Of a stretch of 64,000 nucleotides of DNA, positions 37,306 to 45,563 are shown one piece after another (within the stretch, counting starts at the first letter, position 1; each line of letters starts with the position of its first letter). Made by a program: the position numbers and the translations under genes. Source of the DNA: Halorubrum sp. GN11_10-6_MGM (GTDB taxonomy: Archaea; Halobacteriota; Halobacteria; Halobacteriales; Haloferacaceae); the NCBI RefSeq assembly GCF_005435165.1, contig NZ_SGUC01000013.1:1-64000 (forward strand), written 5' to 3'. Under the pieces are notes generated by a model that saw only the letters and a list, made by a program, of their open reading frames with translations, ran no database searches and was not told where the DNA came from.

Positions 37306-37319
37306 TCCCTTTTCGTCCC
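37306..37319 (+). terminator. T-rich tract after citrate synthase
   Basis: TCCCTTTTCGTCCC lies about 15 bp after the citrate synthase stop, on the transcript strand. No hairpin precedes it. Confidence 0.35.
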
Positions 37320-37403
37320 GTTCTCGCCCGGCTCCGCCGTCCGAACGTCGCGATTTCCGTTAGTCCCGCGTCGAACACCGGCGGCCAGCCGTCGGTCCGC
37401 TCT

Positions 37404-38639
37404 TCAGACCCCGAACCGCTCGCGGGCGTACTTCGCGAGCAGCGGGACGTCGTCGAGGTGGAGCAGCCGCGCCATCCCCGCCTTCTCGCCGCGGTTCGCC
37501 TTCGCGAGGACGTCGTCGTCGGTCTCTTGGAGATCCCTCAGGAGCCGGTCGTACCGCTCGTTGGGCGCGAGATACAGCAGCTCTGTGAGCGCCAACCGCG
37601 ACTCTGCGCGCGGCGCCACGTCGCGGTGCCACAGCGTCTCGTACACCGCGAGACTCTCCGCGTCGAGGCGCCGCTCCGAGTCGGTGAGACAGCGGTCGAC
37701 GGTCGCCGCGGCGGCGCGGGCGGACTTCATTCCCTTATGAATCCCCTCGCCCCACAGCGGGTCGATGCTCGGCACGGTGTCGCCGATCGCGAGGAAGCTG
37801 TCCGTGTGCATCTGTCCCGGCCGCTGGATGTGCGCGGAGCCGCGGTGGACCTTCTCGTCGATCCGCTCGGCGTCGGCGAACCGGGGGTCGCGGCCGATCC
37901 AATCGTCGAGGTACCCGTCGACCGTCTTGCCGGCCTCGGCGAACTCGCGGTGGCGGTCGTTCTGGATGTAACAGAGGCCGACCTTCGCGGTGTCCTCGCC
38001 GGTCGCGAAGATCCACGAGTAGCCGCCGGGCGCGATGTTGTGGTCGAGACGGAGCATCATCGCGCGTCGGAGGTCGGCGTATCCGGGGTGGTTCGTCTCG
38101 ACGCCTTCCATCTCGTACTCGATGCCGATCGCCTGATTCTCGCGTTCGAGGTCGACGACGTCCAGCGCGCTCGCGAGCGGCGCGGCCGGCCCGGTGGCGT
38201 CAATCACGACGTCGGCGTACAGCTCCTCGTCGCCGTTGTATCGAACCCCTTCGATGACGCCGTCGTCGTCGAGGATCGGCCGCGAGACTCGCGCGTCGAA
38301 GCGATACTCCGCGCCGTTCTCGCGGCCGTCGGCGACGAGGAACCGCTTGAACTCCGCGAACTCCAGTACCGCCCCCGGCTGGTAGCTCTCGTAGTACTCG
38401 TTGGGGGACTCCAACACGACGTCGTCGGTGTACGACATCACGACGTCGTCGGGAATCCCGAAGGAGGACATCATCGACGGGAACGTGCCGGCCGTCGATT
38501 TGTTGCTCTGTCGCGGGAACTCGTCTTCGGACTCCGTCTCTAAGACGACGACGTCGTAGTCGCGCGTCGCCAGGTCGCGGGCGCACTGCGCGCCCGCCGG
38601 ACCGGCACCGGCGATAGCGACGTCGTAGCGATCAACCAT
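37404..38639 (-). CDS. Geranylgeranyl reductase family flavoprotein
   Basis: This 411-residue FAD enzyme begins with the dinucleotide-binding motif AIAGAGPAGAQCARDLA (about 9-25). The middle has NENQAI-like and PGGYSWIFATGEDTAKVGLCY, the substrate-pocket signature of geranylgeranyl reductases, and DTVPSIDPLWGEGIHKGM binds FAD near the C-terminus. Family members saturate the isoprenoid chains of archaeal membrane lipids; some act on menaquinone or chlorophyll precursors. Which one this is cannot be settled from sequence alone. It is monocistronic on the minus strand. Confidence 0.82.
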   Translation of the reverse strand: MVDRYDVAIAGAGPAGAQCARDLATRDYDVVVLETESEDEFPRQSNKSTAGTFPSMMSSFGIPDDVVMSYTDDVVLESPNEYYESYQPGAVLEFAEFKRFLVADGRENGAEYRFDARVSRPILDDDGVIEGVRYNGDEELYADVVIDATGPAAPLASALDVVDLERENQAIGIEYEMEGVETNHPGYADLRRAMMLRLDHNIAPGGYSWIFATGEDTAKVGLCYIQNDRHREFAEAGKTVDGYLDDWIGRDPRFADAERIDEKVHRGSAHIQRPGQMHTDSFLAIGDTVPSIDPLWGEGIHKGMKSARAAAATVDRCLTDSERRLDAESLAVYETLWHRDVAPRAESRLALTELLYLAPNERYDRLLRDLQETDDDVLAKANRGEKAGMARLLHLDDVPLLAKYARERFGV

Positions 38640-38814
38640 ATACTCGTGAATACGGACCCACGTAATTAGGCTTGCTGAAACCCGACGAAAAATCAGCCTG
38701 ACCCCGCTCTTTCGCCCGGTTTTGGCGGTCGCGAAAGGTCGGAATACGCTGGCGTTACGCGGGGAACTGAACCGCCGTCGACGGCGGTCCGGTCCGACAG
38801 TCCCGGCGACCGGG

Positions 38815-39681
38815 TCAGTAGAACTCGCGGACGAGGTCGGTCGCGCTCTCGGGGGCGCCGTCCGGGATGACGGACATGTCTTCGTCGACGCCGTGCTGCT
38901 CGTGGTACGGCACCGACGACTCGTCCTTGTAGATGACGCCCTGGTGTTCCTTCTCGTTGTCGAGGATGACGTCCTTCGCCGCCTCGCGGTCGGTCGGATC
39001 GTACCCTTCCTCCTCCTTCAGGTCGACCAGCGAGTCGCGGAAGTAGTCGTACGTGTCGACGTCGTTGAACGTGACACAGGGCGAGTAGACGTTCACGAAG
39101 CCGAACCCGTCGTGCTCGATCGCCTCTTGGATGATCTCCTGGTGGCGGAGCGCGTCGGAGGAGAACGACTGCGCGATGAACGTCGCGCCCGAGGCGAGCG
39201 CCAGCGCGTGCGGGTTCACCGGGGGCTGTTTCGGTCCCTCGGGGCTCGTCGACGTCTCGAAGTCCTCGCGGGAGGTCGGGGAGGCCTGCCCCTTCGTCAG
39301 TCCGTAGATCCGGTTGTCCATCACGACGTACGTCATGTCGACGTTGCGCCGGACCGCGTGGACGAAGTGGCCCGCGCCGATGGAGTAGCCGTCGCCGTCG
39401 CCGCCGGCGACCATCACTTCGATGTCGGGCCGGGCCATCTTGACGCCGGTGCCGACGGGGAGCGCGCGCCCGTGAACGCCGTGGAGCGCGTAGCTGTGCA
39501 TGTACGTGCCGATCTTACCGGAGCAGCCGATGCCGGCGACGACGAAGGTGTTGTCGGGGTCGTTCCCCGTCTCCGCCAGCGCCTTCATCATCCCGTTCAT
39601 CGTGCCGAAGTCGCCGCACCCCGGGCACCACGTCGGCTGCTTGTCGGACTTGAAGTCGGTGAATCGAATGTCTGAGCTCAT
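38815..39681 (-). CDS. korB: 2-oxoacid:ferredoxin oxidoreductase, beta subunit
   Basis: This 288-residue subunit binds thiamine pyrophosphate and a [4Fe-4S] cluster. It shows CPGCGDFG (two ligands), GIGCSGKIGTYMHSY, and the TPP/Mg motif AGGDGDGYSIGAGH with VVMDNRIYGLTKGQ; a further Cys lies in SPCVTF. Substrate (pyruvate or 2-oxoglutarate) is not readable with certainty; the short form of both subunits and the nearby citrate synthase favour 2-oxoglutarate. It follows the alpha gene by 3 bp in one operon. Confidence 0.85.
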   Translation of the reverse strand: MSSDIRFTDFKSDKQPTWCPGCGDFGTMNGMMKALAETGNDPDNTFVVAGIGCSGKIGTYMHSYALHGVHGRALPVGTGVKMARPDIEVMVAGGDGDGYSIGAGHFVHAVRRNVDMTYVVMDNRIYGLTKGQASPTSREDFETSTSPEGPKQPPVNPHALALASGATFIAQSFSSDALRHQEIIQEAIEHDGFGFVNVYSPCVTFNDVDTYDYFRDSLVDLKEEEGYDPTDREAAKDVILDNEKEHQGVIYKDESSVPYHEQHGVDEDMSVIPDGAPESATDLVREFY

Positions 39682-39684
39682 TGG

Positions 39685-41445
39685 TTACGCCTCCACCCCC
39701 GCTTCGAGGGTCGACTTGATCTCCGCTGCGAGTTCGTCGGCCTTGTATCGCACGCCGTTGTACTTGTTCACGCGGTCGACCCGTTCGAGCACGTCGTGCT
39801 CCACGAGGTCCGCGAACTGCCCCTGCTCGTTACACTCGACGACGACCGTCGTCTCCGCGGCCGCGACGTCCTCGGAGAGGTCCGGTCGCGGGAAGATGTA
39901 CGGGACCGAGAGGACCCGCACGTTCTGCCCCTCGTCGTCGAGAATCTCGACCGCCTCGGCGAGCGCGCCCTCGTTCGACCCCCACGTGATCACGAGGTCG
40001 TCGGCGTCCGCGTCGCCGAACTCGCGCGGGCTCCAGTCCTCGCGCTCGCGGGCCGTCTCGACCTTCCGGTTGCGCTTGTCGACCTGCTCGACGCGCATCT
40101 CCGTGTCCTCTGTCCGGCGGCCCTGCTCGTCGTGTTCGAGGCCGGTAGACATGTGCGCGCCGTCGGCAGTGCCGGGGAACGCCCGCGGCGAGATCCCGTC
40201 GTCGGTGATCTCGTGGGGCTGGAAGCCGCCCGACTCGCTCATGTGGTCGTCGATCGTCGCCTCGTCGACGACCTTGCCGCGGTCGATCTCCACTTCGTCC
40301 ATGTCGAAGGTGTCGGGGGAGAACGTCTGCTCGGTGACCGCCATCGAGAGGTCGGCGGTGAGGTAGACGGGGAGCTGGTACTTCTCGGCGAGGTTGAACG
40401 CCTCGACCGTCTTCCAGAAACACTCGTCGATGGTGGTCGGCGCGAGGACGAACCGCGGCACCTCGCCGTGACCGCCGTACAGCATCTGGTTCAGGTCGCC
40501 CTGCTCCTGTTTCGTCGGCATCCCGGTCGAGGGCCCCGAGCGCATCACGTTACAGATGACGAGCGGCGTCTCCGAGGTGGCGATGAGGCCGAACGTCTCG
40601 GTCATCAGGTCGATCCCCGGGCCGGAGGTCGCCGTCATCGCGCGGGCGCCGCCGCGGGCCGCGCCGAGCGCCATGTTGATCGCGGACAGCTCGTCTTCCG
40701 CCTGGACGACGTGGCCGCCGTAGCGCTCGATGCGTCCGGTGAGATACGTCATCACGTCCGTCGCGGGCGTGATCGGGTAGCCGGCGTAGAAGCGACAGCC
40801 CGCCGCGATGGCGCCCATGCCGATCGCCTCGTCGCCGTTGAGGAGGACGTAGTCCTCGTCGGTGGTCTCCAGGTCGTAGTCGAACTCGCGGTCCGCGTAC
40901 TCGTCGGCGACGTAGTCGCGGCCGGCGCGGGCCGCCTCCTTGTTGTTGTCGACGAGCTTCTGTCCCTTGTCCTTGAACCGCTTTTCGAGCGCCGAGTCGA
41001 GGTTCTCGATGGGGAACTCGGCGACCTCGCAGGCCGCGCCGAGCGCGACGACGTTCCGCATGATCGCCCCGCCCGCGTCCTCGGCGAGGCTCTTGAGCGG
41101 CACGTCGAGCCCGATCATCCCCTCGGGTATCTCGACGTCCTGCATCGTGGTCCGCTCGCCGTCGTAGATGATCACCGACCCCTCGTGGAGCTCGTCGAGG
41201 TTCTCCTCGATCGTCCGGGGGGTAAGGGCGATGAGCACGTCGAGCCGGTCAACGACGCTCTGTACCTTGTCGACGGACGTTCGCACCTTGTAGGCGGTGT
41301 AGCCGCCTCGGATCCGCGATGCGAAGTCCTTCGACGTGAACACGTGTCGACCCGCGCGGGAAAGCGCCTGTGCGAAGATCTTTCCCGTCGAGTCGATGCC
41401 GTCGCCGGCCTCTCCGCCGACAGCCCAGTTGAAATCCGCGGCCAT
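39685..41445 (-). CDS. korA: 2-oxoacid:ferredoxin oxidoreductase, fused gamma-alpha subunit
   Basis: The 586 residues are a fusion: gamma domain (1-185; VGGEAGDGIDSTGKIFAQAL, FASRIRGGYTAYKVRT) and alpha domain (195-586; CRFYAGYPITPATDVM, VQAEDELSAINMALGAARGG, ATSGPGIDLMTETFGL). With KorB it oxidatively decarboxylates a 2-oxoacid to acyl-CoA, reducing ferredoxin, in place of a dehydrogenase complex. No delta ferredoxin subunit is encoded, as usual in haloarchaea. An acidic, helical region at 405-440 is an insert. Reduced ferredoxin from this enzyme could feed the Nuo complex that lacks an NADH module (inferred). Confidence 0.85.
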   Translation of the reverse strand: MAADFNWAVGGEAGDGIDSTGKIFAQALSRAGRHVFTSKDFASRIRGGYTAYKVRTSVDKVQSVVDRLDVLIALTPRTIEENLDELHEGSVIIYDGERTTMQDVEIPEGMIGLDVPLKSLAEDAGGAIMRNVVALGAACEVAEFPIENLDSALEKRFKDKGQKLVDNNKEAARAGRDYVADEYADREFDYDLETTDEDYVLLNGDEAIGMGAIAAGCRFYAGYPITPATDVMTYLTGRIERYGGHVVQAEDELSAINMALGAARGGARAMTATSGPGIDLMTETFGLIATSETPLVICNVMRSGPSTGMPTKQEQGDLNQMLYGGHGEVPRFVLAPTTIDECFWKTVEAFNLAEKYQLPVYLTADLSMAVTEQTFSPDTFDMDEVEIDRGKVVDEATIDDHMSESGGFQPHEITDDGISPRAFPGTADGAHMSTGLEHDEQGRRTEDTEMRVEQVDKRNRKVETAREREDWSPREFGDADADDLVITWGSNEGALAEAVEILDDEGQNVRVLSVPYIFPRPDLSEDVAAAETTVVVECNEQGQFADLVEHDVLERVDRVNKYNGVRYKADELAAEIKSTLEAGVEA

Positions 41446-41821
41446 GTGCTATGCGCTAGGTTCCGGCGGACTCATCAAAAGGCTTCTGGAAGGAGCCACC
41501 GAGGCATTTCTGGACGAACGCGTTCAATCTCGCGAATATTGTCGCTCTAGACGGCGCAGTCGGACACAAATAAGAGAAAATTGAACGTTCGTCCACCACA
41601 TTCCTCACGATCGACCCCACGTGTCGGACCGGTTTTCGACGATCATCGAACGCCTCGGGTCGCAGTGGGCCTCCCCGGCGCGCGTCGTCGGAGTCGAGAG
41701 CCGGTACCGGCGCGTCGGCGAGGGCCGTGTTCCGTCTCCGGGGCGCCCCGCGGCCAGTTTCGACACGGGCAGGACCGACGCCGACAGGAAGGCGTTTGTG
41801 TCTCCCTCGCCGATCCGGCGT
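41446..41821. other. Intergenic region between divergent korA and flavoprotein
   Basis: I see no gene in these 376 bp. The left part must hold the minus-strand korA promoter; a TATA-like CCTTTTGATG on that strand lies at about 41473-41482. A patch at 41563-41583 (ACACAAATAAGAGAAAATTGA) is far AT-richer than the rest and could be a second promoter or binding site. Near 41791-41799, GCGTTTGTG may be the TATA element of the flavoprotein. The two open frames here are chance GC-rich frames. Confidence 0.4.
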
Positions 41822-42466
41822 ATGGACACGACAGCGACGGTCGAGTCGGTCGAGCAGGTCGGCCCCGACACGTACGCCCTCAGCTTTCGCGCGCCCGAGG
41901 GCTTCGCGGCCGAACCCGGACAGTTCGTGAAGCTCGGCACCGAGATCGACGGCGAGTCGGTCGCGCGCTTTTACACGCTCTCCTCGCCGCGCGTCGGCGA
42001 GACGTTCGAGGTCACGGTCGGCATCGACCCCGACGACGGCGGCGAGTTCTCGGCGTTCCTCGCCGGCGCCGAGGCGGGCACCGAGATGACGCTCTCCGGC
42101 CCCTTCGGCGACCAGCACTACGACGGCGAGCCCCGCGCGGTCGTGATCGCGGGCGGCCCCGGGGTCGGCCCCGCCGTCGCCATCGCGGAGCGCACCCTCG
42201 ACGAGGGCGCCGAGGCCGCGGTCGTCTACCGCGACGACGACGTCGCCCACGCCGACCGGATCGACGCCCTCCGCGAGCGGGGCGCCGTGGTCCGCCTCCT
42301 CGACGCGGACGATCCCCTGACAGACGCCGTCGCGGACGTCCTCACCGACGTGGACGGCGAGACCGTGTTCGTCTACGGGTTCGCGGACCTCGTCGCCGAC
42401 GCCGAGGCCGCGGTCGACGCCGCGGGCGGCGACGCGGACGCCGCGAAGGTCGAGAACTTCGGGTAG
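41822..42466 (+). CDS. Ferredoxin-NADP reductase-like FAD/NAD(P)-binding oxidoreductase
   Basis: The 214-residue protein has an FAD-binding barrel (VGPDTYALSFRAPEGF, PGQFVKL, flavin motif RFYTLSSP) and a nucleotide-binding domain (VIAGGPGVGPAVAIAERTL, ETVFVYGF). It is shorter than flavodoxin reductases (about 240-260) and lacks a [2Fe-2S] domain. Possible roles are NAD(P)H-dependent reduction of ferredoxin or a hydroxylase reductase component. The ATG at 41822 starts at the first conserved strand; the upstream frame is not conserved in style. Confidence 0.8.
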   Translation: MDTTATVESVEQVGPDTYALSFRAPEGFAAEPGQFVKLGTEIDGESVARFYTLSSPRVGETFEVTVGIDPDDGGEFSAFLAGAEAGTEMTLSGPFGDQHYDGEPRAVVIAGGPGVGPAVAIAERTLDEGAEAAVVYRDDDVAHADRIDALRERGAVVRLLDADDPLTDAVADVLTDVDGETVFVYGFADLVADAEAAVDAAGGDADAAKVENFG

Positions 42467-42589
42467 GCGCGGTCGCCGGACGGGTCCCTCCTCGTCGCGG
42501 CTTCGCTCGCCTGCGAGCGCCGCGCCGTCTCCGCGGCCTCCTCCGCCGGTGCCGCCACGCTTTAGCTACCCCGCCCGAGAGGGTCGGGT

Positions 42590-43615
42590 ATGGACTATCG
42601 ACGACTCGGGAACACGGGACTCAGCGTCTCGGAGCTCTGCTTCGGGACGTGGCGGTTCGGGCGCGAGACGAACGGCGTGGTAGAGACGGGCCGCGAGGAG
42701 TCGCACGAGCTCCTCGACGCGGCCGCGGACCGCGGGATCAACTTCATCGACACGGCCAACGTGTACGGCACGCCGAACGGCAAGAGCGAGACGTACATCG
42801 GCGAGTGGCTCGCGGACCGCGACCGCGAGGACTACGTCATCGCCTCGAAGGTGTACTTCCCGTTCGACGGGCGCGGCGAGCCCGGGCCGAACGATTCGGG
42901 GCTCGGCCGGAAACACATCCGCGCGCAGATCGAGGGGACCCTCGACCGGCTCGACACCGACTACCTCGACGTGTACTACATCCACCGCTGGGACGAGGAG
43001 ACCCCGATCGAGGAGACGATGCGCGCGCTCGACGAGCTCGTCTCGGAGGGGAAGGTCCACCACCTCGGCGCGTCGACGATGGCGGCGTGGCAGCTGACGA
43101 AGGCGCAGTGGACCGCCGACGTCAACGACTACGCGAGCTTCGACGTCGTCCAGCCACTCCACCACGCGGGCTACTACGAGGACGTGAGCGAGTACCTCGA
43201 CGTCTGTATCGATCAGGACCTCGCGGTCTGCCCGTACTCCCCGCTCGCGGGCGGGTTCCTCACCGGGAAGTACGAGCGCGCCGACCCGAACGACCCGGAG
43301 AAGGTGATCGCGCCCGACGGCTCCCGCGCGAGCTTCGACGACCGGTTCGAGCGCTTCTACCTCTCCGAGCGCGGCTGGAAGGTGCTCGACGCGGTCCGCG
43401 ACGTGGCGGACGAGCTCGACGCGACGCCGGCGCAGGTCGCGCTCGCGTGGCTCACGGAGTGGGACGAGTTCACCTGCGTCCCCATCGTCGGCGCGCGGAC
43501 GGTCGACCAGCTCGACGAGAACGTCGCGGCGACCGACCTCGACCTCTCCGACGAGCAGTGGGACCGGATCATGGACGCGCGCTACGACCCCGACGGGAAC
43601 CTCTGGGGACACTAA
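42590..43615 (+). CDS. Aldo/keto reductase
   Basis: This 341-residue TIM-barrel oxidoreductase has the catalytic tetrad: D54 and Y59 (FIDTANVYGTPNG), K87 (IASKVYF) and His in YYIHRWDEETP. It resembles the AKR11/AKR13 type, voltage-gated K+ channel beta-like reductases that use NADPH, and the YLDVYYIHRWD segment is typical. Substrate unknown. A TATA-like CGCTTTAGC at 42558-42566 lies about 27 bp upstream of the start. Confidence 0.88.
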   Translation: MDYRRLGNTGLSVSELCFGTWRFGRETNGVVETGREESHELLDAAADRGINFIDTANVYGTPNGKSETYIGEWLADRDREDYVIASKVYFPFDGRGEPGPNDSGLGRKHIRAQIEGTLDRLDTDYLDVYYIHRWDEETPIEETMRALDELVSEGKVHHLGASTMAAWQLTKAQWTADVNDYASFDVVQPLHHAGYYEDVSEYLDVCIDQDLAVCPYSPLAGGFLTGKYERADPNDPEKVIAPDGSRASFDDRFERFYLSERGWKVLDAVRDVADELDATPAQVALAWLTEWDEFTCVPIVGARTVDQLDENVAATDLDLSDEQWDRIMDARYDPDGNLWGH

Positions 43616-43703
43616 AGCGGCTGGCGGTGGGTCCGCGTCGGCGTCGGCGGCGGCGTCGGGGTCGAACTGGCGGTCGTCGCGCTCGCGTCGCTTCCGCCGT
43701 CCG

Positions 43704-44162
43704 TTACGTCTCGAAGTCGGGGAGGTCGTCCGGCGCGTCGAACTCTGCCTCCCAGTCGATGTACTCCTCTTTGAGCGTTTCGCAGACGATCTGACCGAGC
43801 TCGGTGAGCCCCGCGTTGATCGCGGAGACCGTGCCCCACGAGTCGAGGTCCGGGTGGAGGTCGCGCTCCTTCCAGTCCTCCGGCAGCCCCGGCGCGTGGT
43901 AGCCGACGCGGTCGGCGAAGTCGTCCCAGAAGAAGTCGAACCGGGAGACCAAGCCGAGGTCGACGGCGATCGCCCAGTCGTCCTCGTCCATGTCGCTGCC
44001 GGCCGCCCACTCCGCGAACGCCTCATCCCACGCGCCCTCGCGGAGGAAGGTCTCCAGTTCGTCGCGGCGGTACTCGCCGCCGGAGACCTCGGCGTCCTCG
44101 TACTCGTTGGGGTCGACGGCGGCGAGTTCGGGGGGCTCCGGCGGATCGACGTCGAGTGGCAT
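43704..44162 (-). CDS. Haloarchaeal hypothetical protein
   Basis: A 152-residue acidic protein with a proline-rich start (PLDVDPPEPPEL) followed by mostly helical sequence rich in Trp and Asp (GAWDEAFAEWAAGSDMDEDDW, FDFFWDDFADRVGYH). I recognise no domain; no signal peptide or membrane segment is present. The ATG at 44162 is chosen over one 9 codons upstream because that extension is arginine/proline low complexity. It is convergent with the aldo/keto reductase gene. Confidence 0.6.
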   Translation of the reverse strand: MPLDVDPPEPPELAAVDPNEYEDAEVSGGEYRRDELETFLREGAWDEAFAEWAAGSDMDEDDWAIAVDLGLVSRFDFFWDDFADRVGYHAPGLPEDWKERDLHPDLDSWGTVSAINAGLTELGQIVCETLKEEYIDWEAEFDAPDDLPDFET

Positions 44163-44293
44163 GGTCGGAGGTGGGCGCCCACGGGGCAAAACGCTACGGG
44201 AACGCGGTCGTTCGGCGCGTCCGACTCACCCGTCCGGTCTGCCTGCCGCGTCCGATCCGGTCCTTTTACCGCGGTTCCGCTCCGAGTGCGAGT

Positions 44294-44707
44294 ATGGACC
44301 TCCGCGCCGTCTCGCGCCGGGTCGGGATCGCCGCCGCCGTCGTCACCGTCGTCGCGCTCGTCGCGCCGTACGCGGTCATCACGGGGCCGGAGTACGCCTC
44401 GCAGCTGGCGACCTACTACGCCTCCGGGATCGTCGGCTGGACCGGGATCGCGCTGTTCGCGCTGCTCTCCGCGGTCGTCATCGCTTCCGTCGAGCGGGGC
44501 AACGTCGACCCGGGGACGCTCGCCGGGGTGGCGGTCGTCCTCGGTGTCGCGACGACCGCGAGCGCGGCGACGTGGGCGCTGGCGGTCGAGCCGAGTCCGG
44601 TGTTCCGCGATTACCTCTGGCTCGTGTGGCACTCGCGCGCCGTCGTCGCGCTGTCGCTCCCCGTGCCGCTCGCCGCCGCGGTGTACGCCCGCTCGCTGCT
44701 GTCGTAG
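44294..44707 (+). CDS. Small four-helix membrane protein, function unknown
   Basis: This 137-residue protein has four hydrophobic helices (about 9-30, 42-65, 75-98, 112-133), a short N-terminal positive patch (RAVSRRVG) and conserved-looking loops TGPEYASQLATYYASG and DYLWLVWHSR. It resembles uncharacterised haloarchaeal membrane proteins of this size. A TATA-like CCTTTTACC at 44261-44269 lies about 28 bp before the ATG. Its neighbour downstream is the SRP RNA. Confidence 0.6.
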   Translation: MDLRAVSRRVGIAAAVVTVVALVAPYAVITGPEYASQLATYYASGIVGWTGIALFALLSAVVIASVERGNVDPGTLAGVAVVLGVATTASAATWALAVEPSPVFRDYLWLVWHSRAVVALSLPVPLAAAVYARSLLS

Positions 44708-44753
44708 TCGCGGAACGCGGTCCGCGTTCCCCTCCGTCCCGCCGAACGAAAGG

Positions 44754-44760
44754 CCCTTAA
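44754..44760 (+). promoter_or_regulatory. TATA-like element of the SRP RNA gene
   Basis: CCCTTAAG lies about 25-27 bp before the predicted 5' end of the 7S RNA at about 44783. Confidence 0.5.
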
Positions 44761-44782
44761 GTTGGTGTCGTGTACCCGGAAG

Positions 44783-45091
44783 TGGACTAGGTCGGGCGGT
44801 TAGGCCCCGCTCGTCACCCGTGAGGCAGTCTTCAGCGGGGACCGAACAGCGGGCACGTCCGGTCAGACCGGCACGGGCCCCGAGAGCCAACGTAGAAACC
44901 TCGTCCGCCGGGGACAGCGGTCCGTGGCGCCCGCTCGCAGGAGCGGTCCGTCGCGGTTCGTCGACGACACCGGGTCAGGCGCGGAAGCGAGCAGCCCACC
45001 GTCGAACGCCCGTCGCTCGTCGGGTCGCGGGGTGGAGGAGGCAATCGGGATACCCCGTGACGGAACGCCGGGCTACCCCGCCTGTCCGCCA
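44783..45091 (+). ncRNA. ffs: Signal recognition particle (7S) RNA
   Basis: The apical S-domain signature is clear at about 44971-45000: GGGTCAGGCGCGGAAGCGAG, with the GGAA tetraloop of helix 8 and the asymmetric loop where SRP54 binds. The 5' part, GTCGGGCGGTTAGGCCCCGC, then GCAGTCTTCAGCGGGG, matches helices 2-4 of archaeal SRP RNA. GGGCGG near the 5' end can pair with CCGCCT near the 3' end (helix 1). The length, about 309 nt, fits the roughly 300 nt of haloarchaeal 7S RNA. Ends are approximate. The SRP19 gene for its protein partner is at 27205. Confidence 0.88.
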
Positions 45092-45162
45092 TTCATACCG
45101 ATTCCCGTTCGCCGAGTGGTGACGCCGTGACGTTGCGGTCGGCGACGTGAGCGTCGACATCG

Positions 45163-45260
45163 CAAACGTTTGTTTATAAATGGATACCGTCTGCTCGGCG
45201 ACTTGTTTATAAACAACCGACACCGCCGCCGAAGCCCCAGTCGCTCGTTTATGAGCGCCT
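45163..45260. repeat. Palindromes and partial repeat-end duplications downstream of SRP RNA
   Basis: In this AT-rich patch lie CAAACGTTTG (45163-45172), a perfect 14-bp palindrome TTGTTTATAAACAA (45203-45216) and a relative TCGTTTATGAGCG (45246-45258). Also GAAGCCCCAG occurs at 45231-45240 and again at 45288-45297 inside the structured repeat, each preceded by a TTTATA/TTTATG motif 20-45 bp upstream, so the repeat's outer end seems partly duplicated here. No gene seen. Confidence 0.5.
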
Positions 45261-45267
45261 CCTGCCG

Positions 45268-45536
45268 GATCGACGGCGAACAGCTCCGAAGCCCCAGCCG
45301 CGAGGACGGCGCACGCTCGTTGTGCTCCTCACTCGGTCGCTCACTCCGTTCGCTCCCTCGCTCCGGTGCTTACGTCGCCCGCGCCGTCCTCGCGACTGCC
45401 CCTTCGATTCCCGCCCGACCGCACAGCGACCGCGCCCCACGCCTCCCCAGCCTCGTCGGCGGCTCCCGACGGTCGCCGCCGACTCCCTCGCGCGGTGCTC
45501 CTCGGCCGCAGTGCGGCCTCGGAGGCACGCGCCACC
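45268..45536 (-). repeat. Structured 3'-end repeat, copy B (full)
   Basis: A 269-bp non-coding element, matching copy C (51574-51844) along its whole length on the opposite strand. Read on the minus strand: GGTGGCGCGTGCC, hairpin 1 (GGCCGC/GCGGCC, loop ACT), GCGAGGGAGTC, hairpin 2 (GTCGGCGGC/GCCGCCGAC), CGAGGCTGGGGAGGCGTG, then a long hairpin 3 whose stem CAGTCGCGAGGACGGCGC pairs with GCGCCGTCCTCGCGGCTG (one T-G pair), then GGGGCTTCGG and TTCGCCGTCGATC. Hairpin 3 encloses purine-rich GAGCGAACGGAGTGAGCGA. It begins 27 nt past the GNAT gene stop, after a GCTTTTCCC tract. Confidence 0.85.
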
Positions 45537-45563
45537 GCGACAGGGAAAAGCCGTTCTCGCTTC

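Noticed and set aside
42467-42589. GC-rich stretch after the flavoprotein gene as a fifth copy of the structured repeat
   Set aside because: It has a GCTCGCCTGCGAGCG hairpin and lies past a stop codon, but lacks the GGTGGCGCGTGCC start and the conserved blocks, so it is not counted.
45300-45540. Protein-coding frames through the structured repeat copy B
   Set aside because: Frames exist in several registers but are not the same between copies B and C, and changes between copies keep base pairing and not codons.
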